NCBI RefSeq assembly: GCF_003053845.1
Contig: NZ_QAYG01000001.1
Span: 502,078 to 566,077 of the forward strand
Direction of reading: 5' to 3'
DNA length: 64,000 nt
Source of the DNA: Breoghania corrubedonensis
Lineage (GTDB): Bacteria; Pseudomonadota; Alphaproteobacteria; Rhizobiales; Stappiaceae
Position numbers and translations under genes: made by a program. Below the pieces are notes generated by a model. The model ran no database searches and was not told the origin of the DNA. It was given only the letters and a program-made list of their open reading frames with translations. Positions 8,303-16,893 of this stretch are shown here, one piece after another. Numbering within the stretch: the first letter of the stretch is position 1; every line of letters begins with the position of its first letter.

Positions 8303-10600
8303 TCAGCAATCGGGGACTTTGATGTCCTGTTCAGCCTCCGGCGTGTCCGTCGCGGCCGCAACGGGGCCGGCTTGCGCCGGATCCTCGATATTGAGGTCGG
8401 GATAGTATTGCTCGATCCAGGCCTCGAGCGCGGTGTGCGACACCGGCTTGCTTACCAGATACCCCTGCGCCATCGTGCAGCCGTGGGTCTTCAGAAAGGC
8501 GAGCTGTTCCTTCGTTTCCACACCTTCCGCCACCGTCTCGTAGTCGAGGCTCCGGGCCATGGCGAGGATCGTCTGGACGATGACCTCCGCGCTCTGGTCG
8601 GAACCGATACCGGCGGTGAAATTGCGATCGATCTTGAAGATGTCGAAGGGCAACCGCGTCAGATGGGCGAGGCTGGAATAGCCGGTTCCGAAATCGTCGA
8701 TGGCAAAGCGGATGCCCGCCTCGCGCAGCGGATCGACGATGCGGGCGATCTCCGTCGCATCGCGCATCGCCATGGATTCGGTCACTTCCAGCTCCAGCAA
8801 CCAGGGCGGCAACCCGGTTTCCTCCAGCACCCCCATGACCATGGCCGAAAAGCCATCGGGATCGCGAAACTGCGCCATGGAGATGTTGACCGCGACGCGC
8901 AGACGGCACCCAGCAGCCAGCCAGCGCTCGCCCTGGCGGCAGGCATCGCGCAGCACCCAGCGCCCGATCTCGACGATGAGGCCCGTCTCTTCGGCGATAT
9001 CGATGAAGGCGGCCGGGCCGATCAGTCCGCGCTCGGGATGGTGCCAGCGTAGTAGCGCCTCCACGCCCACCAGAGCCCCTGAACCGGTGCTGACCTGCGG
9101 CTGATAATGCAGCTCCAGTTCGCCGCGCGCGACCGCCTCCTGAAGCTGGGTTTCCAGCCGCACCCTGTCGGCGGCGAGGCGGTCTATCTCGGCGTTGTAA
9201 TGGGAATGGCTCGTGCCGCCCGCCTGTTTGGCCGCGTACATGGCGATATCGGCGTTCTTCAGAAGCGTCGTGTAGGTGCGCCCGTCGTGCGGATAAAGCG
9301 CGATCCCGACGCTTGCGCCCACGGAGACGGGAATTCCGTCGACGGCGCCGGTGTTGCGAACCGCACCAAGCACGGCTTCAGCCGTGCGCGATGCCTCGGC
9401 CGGACTGTGGCAGCCGGGCAGGAAAACCGCGAATTCGTCCCCCCCGAGGCGCGCGACGATGGGAGTTTCGCAAGGCAACTGCAGCTGGGCTTTCGCAGCC
9501 GCGCGCGATGCCGGCAGCGATACGGAGTTGGTTCCGCAGACCGTCTGGACCAGGTTGCGCGCGACCGTCGCCAGCAATTTGTCGCCAACATCGTGGCCGT
9601 AGGTGTCGTTGACGCGCTTGAAGCGATCCAGATCGATAAACAGGACGGCGAAGGTCGCCTCCTCATGCTCGGCCGCGACGATGGCCCGTTCCACTTCGTT
9701 GCGGAAGCACTCGCGGTTGCAGAGCTTGGTGACGCTGTCGATGAAGGCGAGCTGGTGGATGCGTTCCATGTTGCCGCGAATGGTGCACACCATTTCCGAA
9801 TAGGCGCGCGCGAGCACGCCGATTTCGTCCCGGCGCTCCACCGGAAAGGGTGCATCGAAATCGCCGGCGCTGACGCGATGGGCGACATGGGTGAGATGGC
9901 GTACGGGCCGCAGAAAGCCGTTGCCGAAATGCACGGTGAGCGGCATCGCGCCGGCGATGAGAAAGATCGCGATGAGCGCATTGCGCTGCCAGATGGTCTG
10001 TACGACTTGCGATGCATCGGGACGCAGCACCGCGACGAATGCGACGCCGACCAAGGTTTGCCTGTCGTGCGAGACGACCTGCCTGTCATGGAAAACCGCG
10101 GAGCCGTCCCGAGAGAAGACAGGCATGGCAATTTCCACCATCCGTCCTGTCAGCCGGACTTCGCTGTGCCCCGTTGCCAGCACATCGTTCATGATCGGCG
10201 AAGGATTGGTCGGGACGGGGAACCGCGTGGCGGTGTCGCCGTCGATCAGGCGCTTGTGAACGGGATCGAAGACCTGCACGCTACGTACGAACGGGTCGAT
10301 AACGATGCTTTCCAGTTCCTTTTCCAGCGTCACATAGCGATGGCTGGTCAGGTGCAGAGCGGCGAGCCGGCTCACGGTCGAGACCAGAGTCGTGGCGTTC
10401 TCGATCGCCTTCTTTTCTTCCTCGCGCAGATCCAGATAGCTCGCCGCGACGATCATCGTCACCGTCAGGCCTGTGAACAGGCCAATGACAAGCATGATGA
10501 ACCGCGCCCGCATACTGATACAGAAACGGCTCAAATACCGCCGCCGAAGGAACCTGCGCAGCCCACCACTGCGCCTCACCACACTCTCATACTCATTCAT
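8303..10600 (-). CDS. Membrane GGDEF-EAL cyclic di-GMP turnover protein
   Basis: A protein of about 765 residues. A transmembrane segment near the N-terminus precedes a periplasmic sensor region (about 55-220), a second membrane segment and a HAMP linker. The diguanylate cyclase domain has an intact LGGDEF active site. The phosphodiesterase domain has an intact EALLRW motif and the downstream catalytic residues (DDFGTGYSSL). Both halves therefore look competent. No RxxD inhibitory site precedes GGDEF, and that domain carries a short insertion just before the active site. The start is uncertain: the frame is open to 10696, and 10600 (MNEYES) has AGGGG directly abutting it. It runs convergently into the ftsH-like gene and divergently from the asmA-like gene. 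Confidence 0.88.
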   Translation of the reverse strand: MNEYESVVRRSGGLRRFLRRRYLSRFCISMRARFIMLVIGLFTGLTVTMIVAASYLDLREEEKKAIENATTLVSTVSRLAALHLTSHRYVTLEKELESIVIDPFVRSVQVFDPVHKRLIDGDTATRFPVPTNPSPIMNDVLATGHSEVRLTGRMVEIAMPVFSRDGSAVFHDRQVVSHDRQTLVGVAFVAVLRPDASQVVQTIWQRNALIAIFLIAGAMPLTVHFGNGFLRPVRHLTHVAHRVSAGDFDAPFPVERRDEIGVLARAYSEMVCTIRGNMERIHQLAFIDSVTKLCNRECFRNEVERAIVAAEHEEATFAVLFIDLDRFKRVNDTYGHDVGDKLLATVARNLVQTVCGTNSVSLPASRAAAKAQLQLPCETPIVARLGGDEFAVFLPGCHSPAEASRTAEAVLGAVRNTGAVDGIPVSVGASVGIALYPHDGRTYTTLLKNADIAMYAAKQAGGTSHSHYNAEIDRLAADRVRLETQLQEAVARGELELHYQPQVSTGSGALVGVEALLRWHHPERGLIGPAAFIDIAEETGLIVEIGRWVLRDACRQGERWLAAGCRLRVAVNISMAQFRDPDGFSAMVMGVLEETGLPPWLLELEVTESMAMRDATEIARIVDPLREAGIRFAIDDFGTGYSSLAHLTRLPFDIFKIDRNFTAGIGSDQSAEVIVQTILAMARSLDYETVAEGVETKEQLAFLKTHGCTMAQGYLVSKPVSHTALEAWIEQYYPDLNIEDPAQAGPVAAATDTPEAEQDIKVPDC

Positions 10601-11316
10601 CCCCTGCCGGGCAGCACGGACCGTTGCGATCAGAGAACCTGGCCGAATCGCAAAGCGGGCAGACCTTTCCCCTATTACCAAGGTTCCATGTACCAAGGGG
10701 CAGGTTTACATCCAGTTGATAGAATGCTGAAAATGCAGGCCCTGGTGCTCTTTCCAGTATGTGCGCAAGGAAAAACAACAGATCCGCGTTCGTTTCGCCT
10801 GCTGTCGCAAGGAGATTCTTTTGCGCAGAAGGTTCCTTTCGTCGCTTTGCGATGGAAACGCCCGGATAAAGGTGCGACGCGGAACGCCGCACCAATTCAT
10901 CGCGAAGCCCGCACGGGCGCATCGTGGCGGCCGGAGCAACACGACGAATTTGTGGATAGCGACCGCCGCAGCGCCTTCGCGCGATGGTGTTCAAGGCAAT
11001 CGGCGCGGATTCGTGCAATCCTTCGCATTGTCGACTCATGACTGACGCGGTTCGCGGCCAGCCCTCAAGACCGTCCTGGCGCACGCAGCGGCCGCCTTGG
11101 CGCATGGTCGTGGCGCATGGTCGTGGCGCATGGTCGTGGCGCATGGTCGTGGCGCGCTCGCGAACAGGCCTCTCGCCTTGAGTGCGATGCGTCGTAATTC
11201 GCATTGTCATTTCAAGCGCACAACCGCCTGGCGCCGCAACAAACCGCTTGCGGTTCCGCACGAGAGTTTCTATGCCGCCGTCACGGCGCAGTATTGTGCG
11301 ATTGCAAGGAAAACCG
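10601..11316. other. Long divergent intergenic region
   Basis: About 716 bp between the GGDEF-EAL gene (leftward) and the asmA-like gene (rightward). Short frames in it show no recognisable domain, ribosome-binding site or codon pattern. It contains TACCAAGG twice close together near 10676-10698 and a fourfold 13-bp tandem repeat at 11099-11150. It presumably carries the two divergent promoters; none could be assigned with confidence. Confidence 0.5.
11099..11150. repeat. Tandem repeat, 4 x 13 bp (GGCGCATGGTCGT)
   Basis: Four exact head-to-tail copies of GGCGCATGGTCGT, followed by a fifth partial GGCGC. The unit length is not a multiple of three and no gene covers it, so it is a non-coding minisatellite. 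It lies about 170 bp upstream of the asmA-like start. Confidence 0.9.
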
Positions 11317-13203
11317 ATGAAACGCTGGCTGATCGCCGCCAGTCTTGTGCTTTTGGTGGTCGCCGCCCTCTTCGCGGCGTTGCCTTTGCTCGTCTCCACC
11401 GACATCGCCAAGGACCGCATCGCTGCCGTCCTGTCGGACTGGTTGGGTGCCGACGTAACCGTCGACGGCAGGCCGCGCGTCACCTTCGCCGCCGGACTTT
11501 CCGTGGTCCTGCCCGATGTGCGCGCACGCAATGACGCGCAGAAGATGACGGCCCATTTCGACGCCGTGGAAGCCGAGATCAGGTGGCTGCCGCTGCTCAA
11601 GGGCCAGATCGAGCTGTCGCGCTTCCTGCTGCGCAAGCCCGATATCGTCGCCGAAGCGGGATCCTCCGTCTTTCCCTTCGCCACCTTGCGTCGCGATCCC
11701 TCGCAATGGCCCTTCGCGGCCAACGACCTCGGCATCCGGGACGGCAGCTTCACGGTGCTGGAAGGCGACGGCCGCCGCGAACGCATATCCGAAATCAACG
11801 GAACCCTGATCTGGCCGGGCGCACAGGGCGAAGCGGCCCTGTCGGCGTCCTTCGTCTGGCACAAGGAGCCGGTCGAGCTGCGCGCAGGGCTTTCGGACAC
11901 GGCGGTCTTTGCGGGAGCCTCCAAGGGCACCCTCAACCTGTCGGTGACTTCGACGCCGCTCAGGGCCGATTTCGAAGGTGTTCTGCTGGGACCGGGCAAC
12001 CTGCAGGCCAATGGACAGGCGTCCATCACCGCCCCGAACCTTCGCCGGTTCCTGATCTGGACGGGGCGCGACCCGGGCGAAGGTGCGACGCTCGGGCCGT
12101 TCTCGCTGGCATGCGAGGCGCGCGCCAATGCCGATGGCGTTGTGTTCGATCATGCCAATGTCGAGCTCGACGGCAATGTGGGCACCGGGCTGCTGGCGTT
12201 CGACTGGCGCGGAGCCCGACCCTCGCTGCAAGGGACGCTCGATTTCGAAAAACTGGATCTTTCCGGCTACTTCTCGGAATGGCTGCGCGCGGCGGGCCTT
12301 GGCGAGACCGAGCATTACAAGGTGCCGGTGGCGGAGATGGCCGCGGCCGATATCGATGTGCAGCTTTCCGCCCGGCAGGTGCGCATCGGCGCGGCGAGGA
12401 TCGGCCAGACGGCCGCCTCCTTCCTGATCCAGGCCGGCAACATGGCGCTGGAGATCAGTGAGGCGGTGCTCTACGGCGGCAGCATTTCCGGCCGGCTTTC
12501 CGCGAATGTCGAACGCGAGGCCAACACCGACGCCGGCGCCAACATGGACACCAACAATGGCGGCGGGGCGGTGAATAGCGTCGCGATCAACGGGGATCTG
12601 TCGGTTCGCCACATAGATCTGGGAGCGCTGCCGCTCGACAGCTGGAAGACACGACCGATCGCCGGCGTCGTCGATGGCACGCTCAATCTCTCCGCCTCCG
12701 GGCTGGACGTCGACACGCTCGCGGCATCGGCGCGTGGGCGGCTCGAGGCATCGGCGGAGGGGCTCACGCTTTCCGGCTTCGACCTGGCCAAGGCGATCGA
12801 TACCTTCACCATGAACACCGATACCACCGGTGCGGATGGCGGGCATGGTCATGCGAATGACGCACCGGACATGAGCGTGGAGGCGAGCGCTGTCGGGAAC
12901 GATGGCGGGCGCACCACCTTCGACAAGGCGGCCATTGCTGCGACCATCACCGACGGCATCGCCATCTTCACCAAGGCGGAGGCGACGAGCCCCGATCTCG
13001 CGGTGAGTGCGGAAGGCCGCGCGTCGCTGCCAGATCAGACAATCGGCATGACGGGGCTCGCGACCCATAACGCGAACCCGCCGGCGACCATTCCCTTCCT
13101 CGTGCGCGGTCCCCTCGCCGGCCCGCAGTTCCTGCCGGACGTGAACCGGATGATCCAAGAGAAGCAAAGCGCCACCGGGGGCGCCCTGCCGGTGGCGCAG
13201 TAG
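11317..13203 (+). CDS. AsmA family protein
   Basis: A 628-residue envelope protein. One N-terminal membrane anchor (about 4-22) is followed by a long beta-rich periplasmic region with the AsmA N-terminal pattern (TDIAKDRIAAVLSDWLGADVTVDG) and an AsmA-like C-terminal domain (about 420-600). AsmA-like proteins are large bridge-like proteins linked to outer-membrane assembly or lipid transfer. ATG 11317 has AAGGA upstream and begins with a typical anchor; the frame is open further upstream without such features. A perfect 10-bp-stem hairpin (13169-13178/13189-13198) covers the last codons, without a T-tract. The exact role is unknown. Confidence 0.82.
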   Translation: MKRWLIAASLVLLVVAALFAALPLLVSTDIAKDRIAAVLSDWLGADVTVDGRPRVTFAAGLSVVLPDVRARNDAQKMTAHFDAVEAEIRWLPLLKGQIELSRFLLRKPDIVAEAGSSVFPFATLRRDPSQWPFAANDLGIRDGSFTVLEGDGRRERISEINGTLIWPGAQGEAALSASFVWHKEPVELRAGLSDTAVFAGASKGTLNLSVTSTPLRADFEGVLLGPGNLQANGQASITAPNLRRFLIWTGRDPGEGATLGPFSLACEARANADGVVFDHANVELDGNVGTGLLAFDWRGARPSLQGTLDFEKLDLSGYFSEWLRAAGLGETEHYKVPVAEMAAADIDVQLSARQVRIGAARIGQTAASFLIQAGNMALEISEAVLYGGSISGRLSANVEREANTDAGANMDTNNGGGAVNSVAINGDLSVRHIDLGALPLDSWKTRPIAGVVDGTLNLSASGLDVDTLAASARGRLEASAEGLTLSGFDLAKAIDTFTMNTDTTGADGGHGHANDAPDMSVEASAVGNDGGRTTFDKAAIAATITDGIAIFTKAEATSPDLAVSAEGRASLPDQTIGMTGLATHNANPPATIPFLVRGPLAGPQFLPDVNRMIQEKQSATGGALPVAQ

Positions 13204-13345
13204 GCGGGACCTTCGGCAAGATGCGATGGGCGGGGCGAAAGTCGGTGAACGGAACGCAAGTCGCCCCGGCGTTCATCGGATGCCGGGGGCCGCAGCGCCG
13301 GCCTTGTCCGACCATGAGAAGCGTCAGCCCACTTTCATTCCGCGG

Positions 13346-14167
13346 TCACGCACCGGCAGCGGCCAGCTGTTCGTCGCGCTGACGGCGAACGGTGCGGTGC
13401 TTGGTGACGATCGACGCAGCGACCACTCCCACCGTGACCAGAGCCACCAGGATCGTACACACCGCGTTGATTTCCGGCGTCACACCGAGGCGGACCTGGC
13501 TGTAGATCTTCATCGGCAGCGTGGTGGCGCCCGGCCCCGTGGTGAAGCTGGCGATGACCAGATCATCGAGCGACAGCGTGAATGCCAGCATCCAGCCCGC
13601 CAGCACACCCGGCAGGATCAGCGGCAGCGTGATGAGAAAGAAGGTCTTCACCGGCGGGCAGCCGAGATCCATCGCCGCTTCTTCCAGCGACCGGTCGAAG
13701 CCGACGAGGCGCGACTGCACGACAACCGCCACGTAGCACATGCAGAACGTGGTGTGGGCCAGCATCACCGTCCAGAAACCCCGATCCTGGTTGATGGCGA
13801 CGAACAGCAGCAGCAACGACAGGCCGAGAATGACGTCCGGCATGACGAGCGGCGCATAGATCATGCCGGAAAACAGCGAGCGGCCCATGAAGCGCCCCAT
13901 GCGCGCCAGCACCAGCGCGCCAATCGTTCCCAGCACCGTGGCGATGGTGGCGGCGGCAAAGCCGACGCGCAAGGTCACCCAGGCGGCATCCAGAAGCTGC
14001 TGGTTGTGCAGCAGGGCGCCATACCACTTGGTGGAGAAGCCGCCCCAAACCGTGACCAGCCGCGAGGCGTTGAAGGAAAAGATCACCAGGATCACGATCG
14101 GCAGGTAGAGGAAGGAAAAGCCGAGCGCGATGGAGGTGATGTTGAACCAGGTGGGACCGCGATTCAT
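13346..14167 (-). CDS. potI: Polyamine ABC transporter permease (PotI type)
   Basis: A 273-residue inner-membrane permease with about six hydrophobic segments. The cytoplasmic EAA loop (EEAAMDLGCPPVKTFFLITL, about 183-202) docks to the ATPase. It is the last gene of the leftward potF-G-H-I operon and would pair with PotH to move putrescine or spermidine across the membrane. The start at 14167 (MNRGP) gives the normal family length; the longer open frame would read through the RIME-like palindrome and is rejected. That palindrome separates it from potH. Confidence 0.92.
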   Translation of the reverse strand: MNRGPTWFNITSIALGFSFLYLPIVILVIFSFNASRLVTVWGGFSTKWYGALLHNQQLLDAAWVTLRVGFAAATIATVLGTIGALVLARMGRFMGRSLFSGMIYAPLVMPDVILGLSLLLLFVAINQDRGFWTVMLAHTTFCMCYVAVVVQSRLVGFDRSLEEAAMDLGCPPVKTFFLITLPLILPGVLAGWMLAFTLSLDDLVIASFTTGPGATTLPMKIYSQVRLGVTPEINAVCTILVALVTVGVVAASIVTKHRTVRRQRDEQLAAAGA

Positions 14168-14220
14168 GGCTTGACCTCCAAAGGCGAAAGGGCGCGTGGC
14201 CCGTAAGCCACCGGCTTGCG

Positions 14221-14346
14221 CCCCTCTCCCCCCTTGAGGGGGAGATGTCGGCGCAGCCGACAGAGAGGGGTGAGCCGCCCATACCGAACCTGCCGCCTCC
14301 CCGTCACGCATTTGCGCGACATCTCCCCCACAAGGGGGGAGAGGGG
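14221..14346. repeat. RIME-like mosaic palindrome, copy 2
   Basis: Outer arms CCCCTCTCCCCCCTTGAGGGGGAG and their near complement enclose two inner hairpins (TGTCGGCGCAGCCGACA and GTCACGCATTTGCGCGAC). It lies between potH and potI and would form a strong hairpin in the operon mRNA. Confidence 0.75.
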
Positions 14347-14375
14347 CGCAAGCGGCAGTGTTTCGTGGAGTCCGC

Positions 14376-15368
14376 TCATTTGTCCCGCTCCTGCATCTTC
14401 TGCTGCTGGTTCTGGAACAGCACGATCGGGATCACCAGGATCAGCAGCAGGATGACGGCGACGGCGGAGGAAACCGGCCAGTCGCGGTTGCGGAAGAATT
14501 CCACCCACAGCGTCTTGCCGATCATCAGCGTGTCCGACCCGCCGAGGATATCGGGGATGACGAATTCGCCCACCGCCGGAATGAACACCAGGAAACAGCC
14601 TGCGAGCACGCCGGGAAGAGACAGCGGCAGGGTGATCTTCCAGAACGCCTTCCACGGCGGGCAGCCGAGGTCCTCCGCCGCCTCCAGCAGGCTCAGATCG
14701 AGCTTTTCAAGCGTCGCGTAGAGCGGCAGCACCATGAAGGGCAGATAGGAATAGACGATGCCGATATAGACCGCCCAGTTGGTGTTGAGGATGATCAGCG
14801 GCTCGTTGATCACGCCCAGCCACAGCAGAAGCTGGTTCAAAAGGCCCTCGTTCTTGAGGATGCCGATCCAGGCGTAGACGCGGATCAGGAATGAGGTCCA
14901 GAACGGCAGGATCACCAGCATCACCAGCGTCGGCCGCCATTCAGGCTTTGCGCGTGCCATGCCGTAGGCGAGCGGATAACCGATCGCCAGCGTGATGATC
15001 GTAGAGACGCCGGCGATGATCACGCTGGAGAGGTAGGACTTCCAGTAGAGGTCGTCCTCCGTCAGCCAGACGTAATTATCGAACGAGAATTGCGAGATCG
15101 CATCGCGGATGCTTGCCCACCCTTCCGTCAGCCAGACGTAGTTGTCGAACGAGAATTGCGAGATCGCATCGCGGATGCTCGCCCAGCCTTGCGCCAGATC
15201 GATCGTCGGCACATAGGGCGGAATGGCGATCGCCACGCCCGAAAGCGAGATCTTGATGACGATCAGGAAGGGCACGAGGAAGAAGAACAACAGCCAGGCA
15301 TAGGGCACGCCGATGACCCACCACCTGCTTGCCAGCCGCCGGCCGAGAACGCTCAGAACCGTACGCAT
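14376..15368 (-). CDS. potH: Polyamine ABC transporter permease (PotH type) with an internal tandem duplication
   Basis: A 330-residue inner-membrane permease with about six hydrophobic segments and an EAA loop (LEAAEDLGCPPWKAFWKITL, about 227-246). Residues 61-82 and 83-104 are identical copies of a 22-residue segment running from GWASIRD to VWLTE, in the first periplasmic loop. The DNA copies (15127-15192 and 15061-15126) differ at five of 66 positions. Without the extra copy the length would be about 308, normal for PotH. Both copies are in frame, so the protein should still be made. It lies 18 bp downstream of potG in the same operon. Confidence 0.93.
   Translation of the reverse strand: MRTVLSVLGRRLASRWWVIGVPYAWLLFFFLVPFLIVIKISLSGVAIAIPPYVPTIDLAQGWASIRDAISQFSFDNYVWLTEGWASIRDAISQFSFDNYVWLTEDDLYWKSYLSSVIIAGVSTIITLAIGYPLAYGMARAKPEWRPTLVMLVILPFWTSFLIRVYAWIGILKNEGLLNQLLLWLGVINEPLIILNTNWAVYIGIVYSYLPFMVLPLYATLEKLDLSLLEAAEDLGCPPWKAFWKITLPLSLPGVLAGCFLVFIPAVGEFVIPDILGGSDTLMIGKTLWVEFFRNRDWPVSSAVAVILLLILVIPIVLFQNQQQKMQERDK
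15061..15192. repeat. In-frame 66-bp tandem duplication inside potH
   Basis: Two adjacent 66-bp units, 15061-15126 and 15127-15192, identical at 61 of 66 positions. Two differences are silent A/G changes in the core; the rest lie near the unit ends. The encoded 22 residues are the same in both. Confidence 0.95.
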
Positions 15369-15386
15369 CGCCGCGCCCTCCCCCGC

Positions 15387-16532
15387 CTAGTGCCTGAGGA
15401 TGACGCCGGCATCCTTGCGCCAGGTCATCCAGATCTTGTCGTCCCAGGTGAGCGGCCGTTCGACAAGCCGCGTCACGTTGGCAATGCCCGCGCGCAGGTT
15501 GTGACCGTCCTCGGTTCGGCAGTGAAGCGTGGAAACATCGCCCAGATAACCGATGTCCCAGATCTCCGCGTGCACGGAGAAGTCGGCGTCGGGCTTGTCC
15601 ATCGTGACGGTGATCTTTTCCGGACGGATGCCGAAGGCGACCGCATCGCCGATGTCGGCATCGGTCGTTTGGGCCACATCGAATTCGATGTCGAGTTCGG
15701 TGGCGCGCAGGCGGGTCGTCTCGCCGTTCTTGGCGACGACCTTGCTCTCGATCAGGTTGATGTCGCCGATGAAATCGGCCACGTAGCGCGAATTGGGGCT
15801 TTCGTAGATTTCCGAGGGCGTGGCGACCTGGATGATGCGGCCGGCATCCATGACCGCGATGCGGTCGGCCACCGTCATCGCCTCCTCCTGATCGTGGGTG
15901 ACGATCAGGAAGGTCATGCCGAGGTCCATCTGCAGATCCATCAGCTCGAACTGGGTCTCCTCGCGCAGCTTCTTGTCGAGCGCGGCCAGCGGTTCGTCGA
16001 GCAGCAGGACCTTGGGGCGCTTGGCGAGCGAGCGGGCAAGTGCCACGCGCTGGCGCTGGCCGCCGGAAAGCTGATGCGGCTTGCGCTTGCCGAAGGGCTC
16101 CAGCTTGACGAGGCGCAGCATCTCCTTGACGCGGTCGGCGATGTCGGCCTTCGGGAAACCGTCCTGCTTGAGGCCGAAGGCGATGTTGGCCTCGACGCTC
16201 ATATGCGGGAAGAGCGCGTAGGACTGGAACATCATGTTGACCGGACGCCGATAGGGCGGCACGCCGGCCAGATTCTGGCCATCGAGGAAGATCTCGCCCT
16301 CGGTGGGTTGCTCGAAGCCGGCCAGCATGCGCATCAGCGTGGTCTTGCCGCAGCCGGAGCCGCCGAGCAGCGCGAAGAACTCGCGCTCGTAAATGGTCTG
16401 GCTCAGGTTGTCGACCGCGGTGAAGCTGCCGAACCGCTTGGTGACGTTCCTGAACTCGATGAAGGGCCGCTTTTCGGGATCTTCCCACGGCGCAAAGGTC
16501 CGTCTGATCGGACCGATCGGTTTCTTGGCCAA
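15387..16532 (-). CDS. potG: Polyamine ABC transporter ATP-binding protein
   Basis: A protein of about 381 residues. The ABC domain comes first, with Walker A GGSGCGKTT, signature LSGGQRQRVALAR and Walker B VLLLDEPLAALD with the following switch histidine. A C-terminal TOBE-type region (about 280-375) follows, as in PotA/PotG. It powers uptake through PotH and PotI. TTG 16532 is preferred because GGTGGGGA lies just upstream and the length fits the family. The frame stays open to an ATG at 16646, which would add 38 residues unlike the family. The gap to potF holds a large inverted repeat. Confidence 0.92.
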   Translation of the reverse strand: MAKKPIGPIRRTFAPWEDPEKRPFIEFRNVTKRFGSFTAVDNLSQTIYEREFFALLGGSGCGKTTLMRMLAGFEQPTEGEIFLDGQNLAGVPPYRRPVNMMFQSYALFPHMSVEANIAFGLKQDGFPKADIADRVKEMLRLVKLEPFGKRKPHQLSGGQRQRVALARSLAKRPKVLLLDEPLAALDKKLREETQFELMDLQMDLGMTFLIVTHDQEEAMTVADRIAVMDAGRIIQVATPSEIYESPNSRYVADFIGDINLIESKVVAKNGETTRLRATELDIEFDVAQTTDADIGDAVAFGIRPEKITVTMDKPDADFSVHAEIWDIGYLGDVSTLHCRTEDGHNLRAGIANVTRLVERPLTWDDKIWMTWRKDAGVILRH

Positions 16533-16653
16533 ATCCCCACCCCTGTCGAAATGCGACGAAAAGGTAATCAACCACCGGAGCGGTTCGTTCCGCCCCGGAC
16601 TGACGTTCGGACCCGGATATTCGACAGGTCCGATCCTCCAATCCATTCAAGAC

Positions 16654-16758
16654 TTGTCATTCCCGCGAAGGCGGGAATCCAGCTTTCCAGAGACCGTCGT
16701 TCGTGCCCGAATGCCACCCCCGGCGGTTACTGGATCCCCGCCTTCGCGGGGATGACAA
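16654..16758. repeat. Inverted repeat between potF and potG
   Basis: The left arm starts TTGTCATTCCCGCGAAGGCG and the right arm is its near complement ending CCTTCGCGGGGATGACAA; each arm is itself a hairpin. It occupies much of the 361-bp gap between potF and potG. In the transcript it could stabilise the potF message and damp expression of the downstream genes (inference). Confidence 0.7.
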
Positions 16759-16893
16759 TCGAGGGAAAGGACAAGTCCCTGGCAGACTTCGGTGCCATCG
16801 GACTTTCAGGCGCGGCGATGAAGCCGCCCATGGCGCTCCGTTGCGCGGCGCCGGCGGCATCGTCGTGCCGCCGGGCCGTTGCCGTGATCAGGC

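Noticed and set aside
11099-11150. CRISPR-like repeat
   Set aside because: Units are 13 bp and directly adjacent with no spacers, and no cas genes occur; it is a simple tandem repeat.
13169-13198. Rho-independent terminator at the end of the asmA-like gene
   Set aside because: The stem lies within the last codons and lacks a T-tract, so it was only noted as a hairpin.
15387-16532. ATPase gene at 15387 as the missing iron transporter ATPase
   Set aside because: It is embedded in the potFGHI operon, has the PotA/PotG form with a TOBE region, and lies 9 kb away on the opposite strand.
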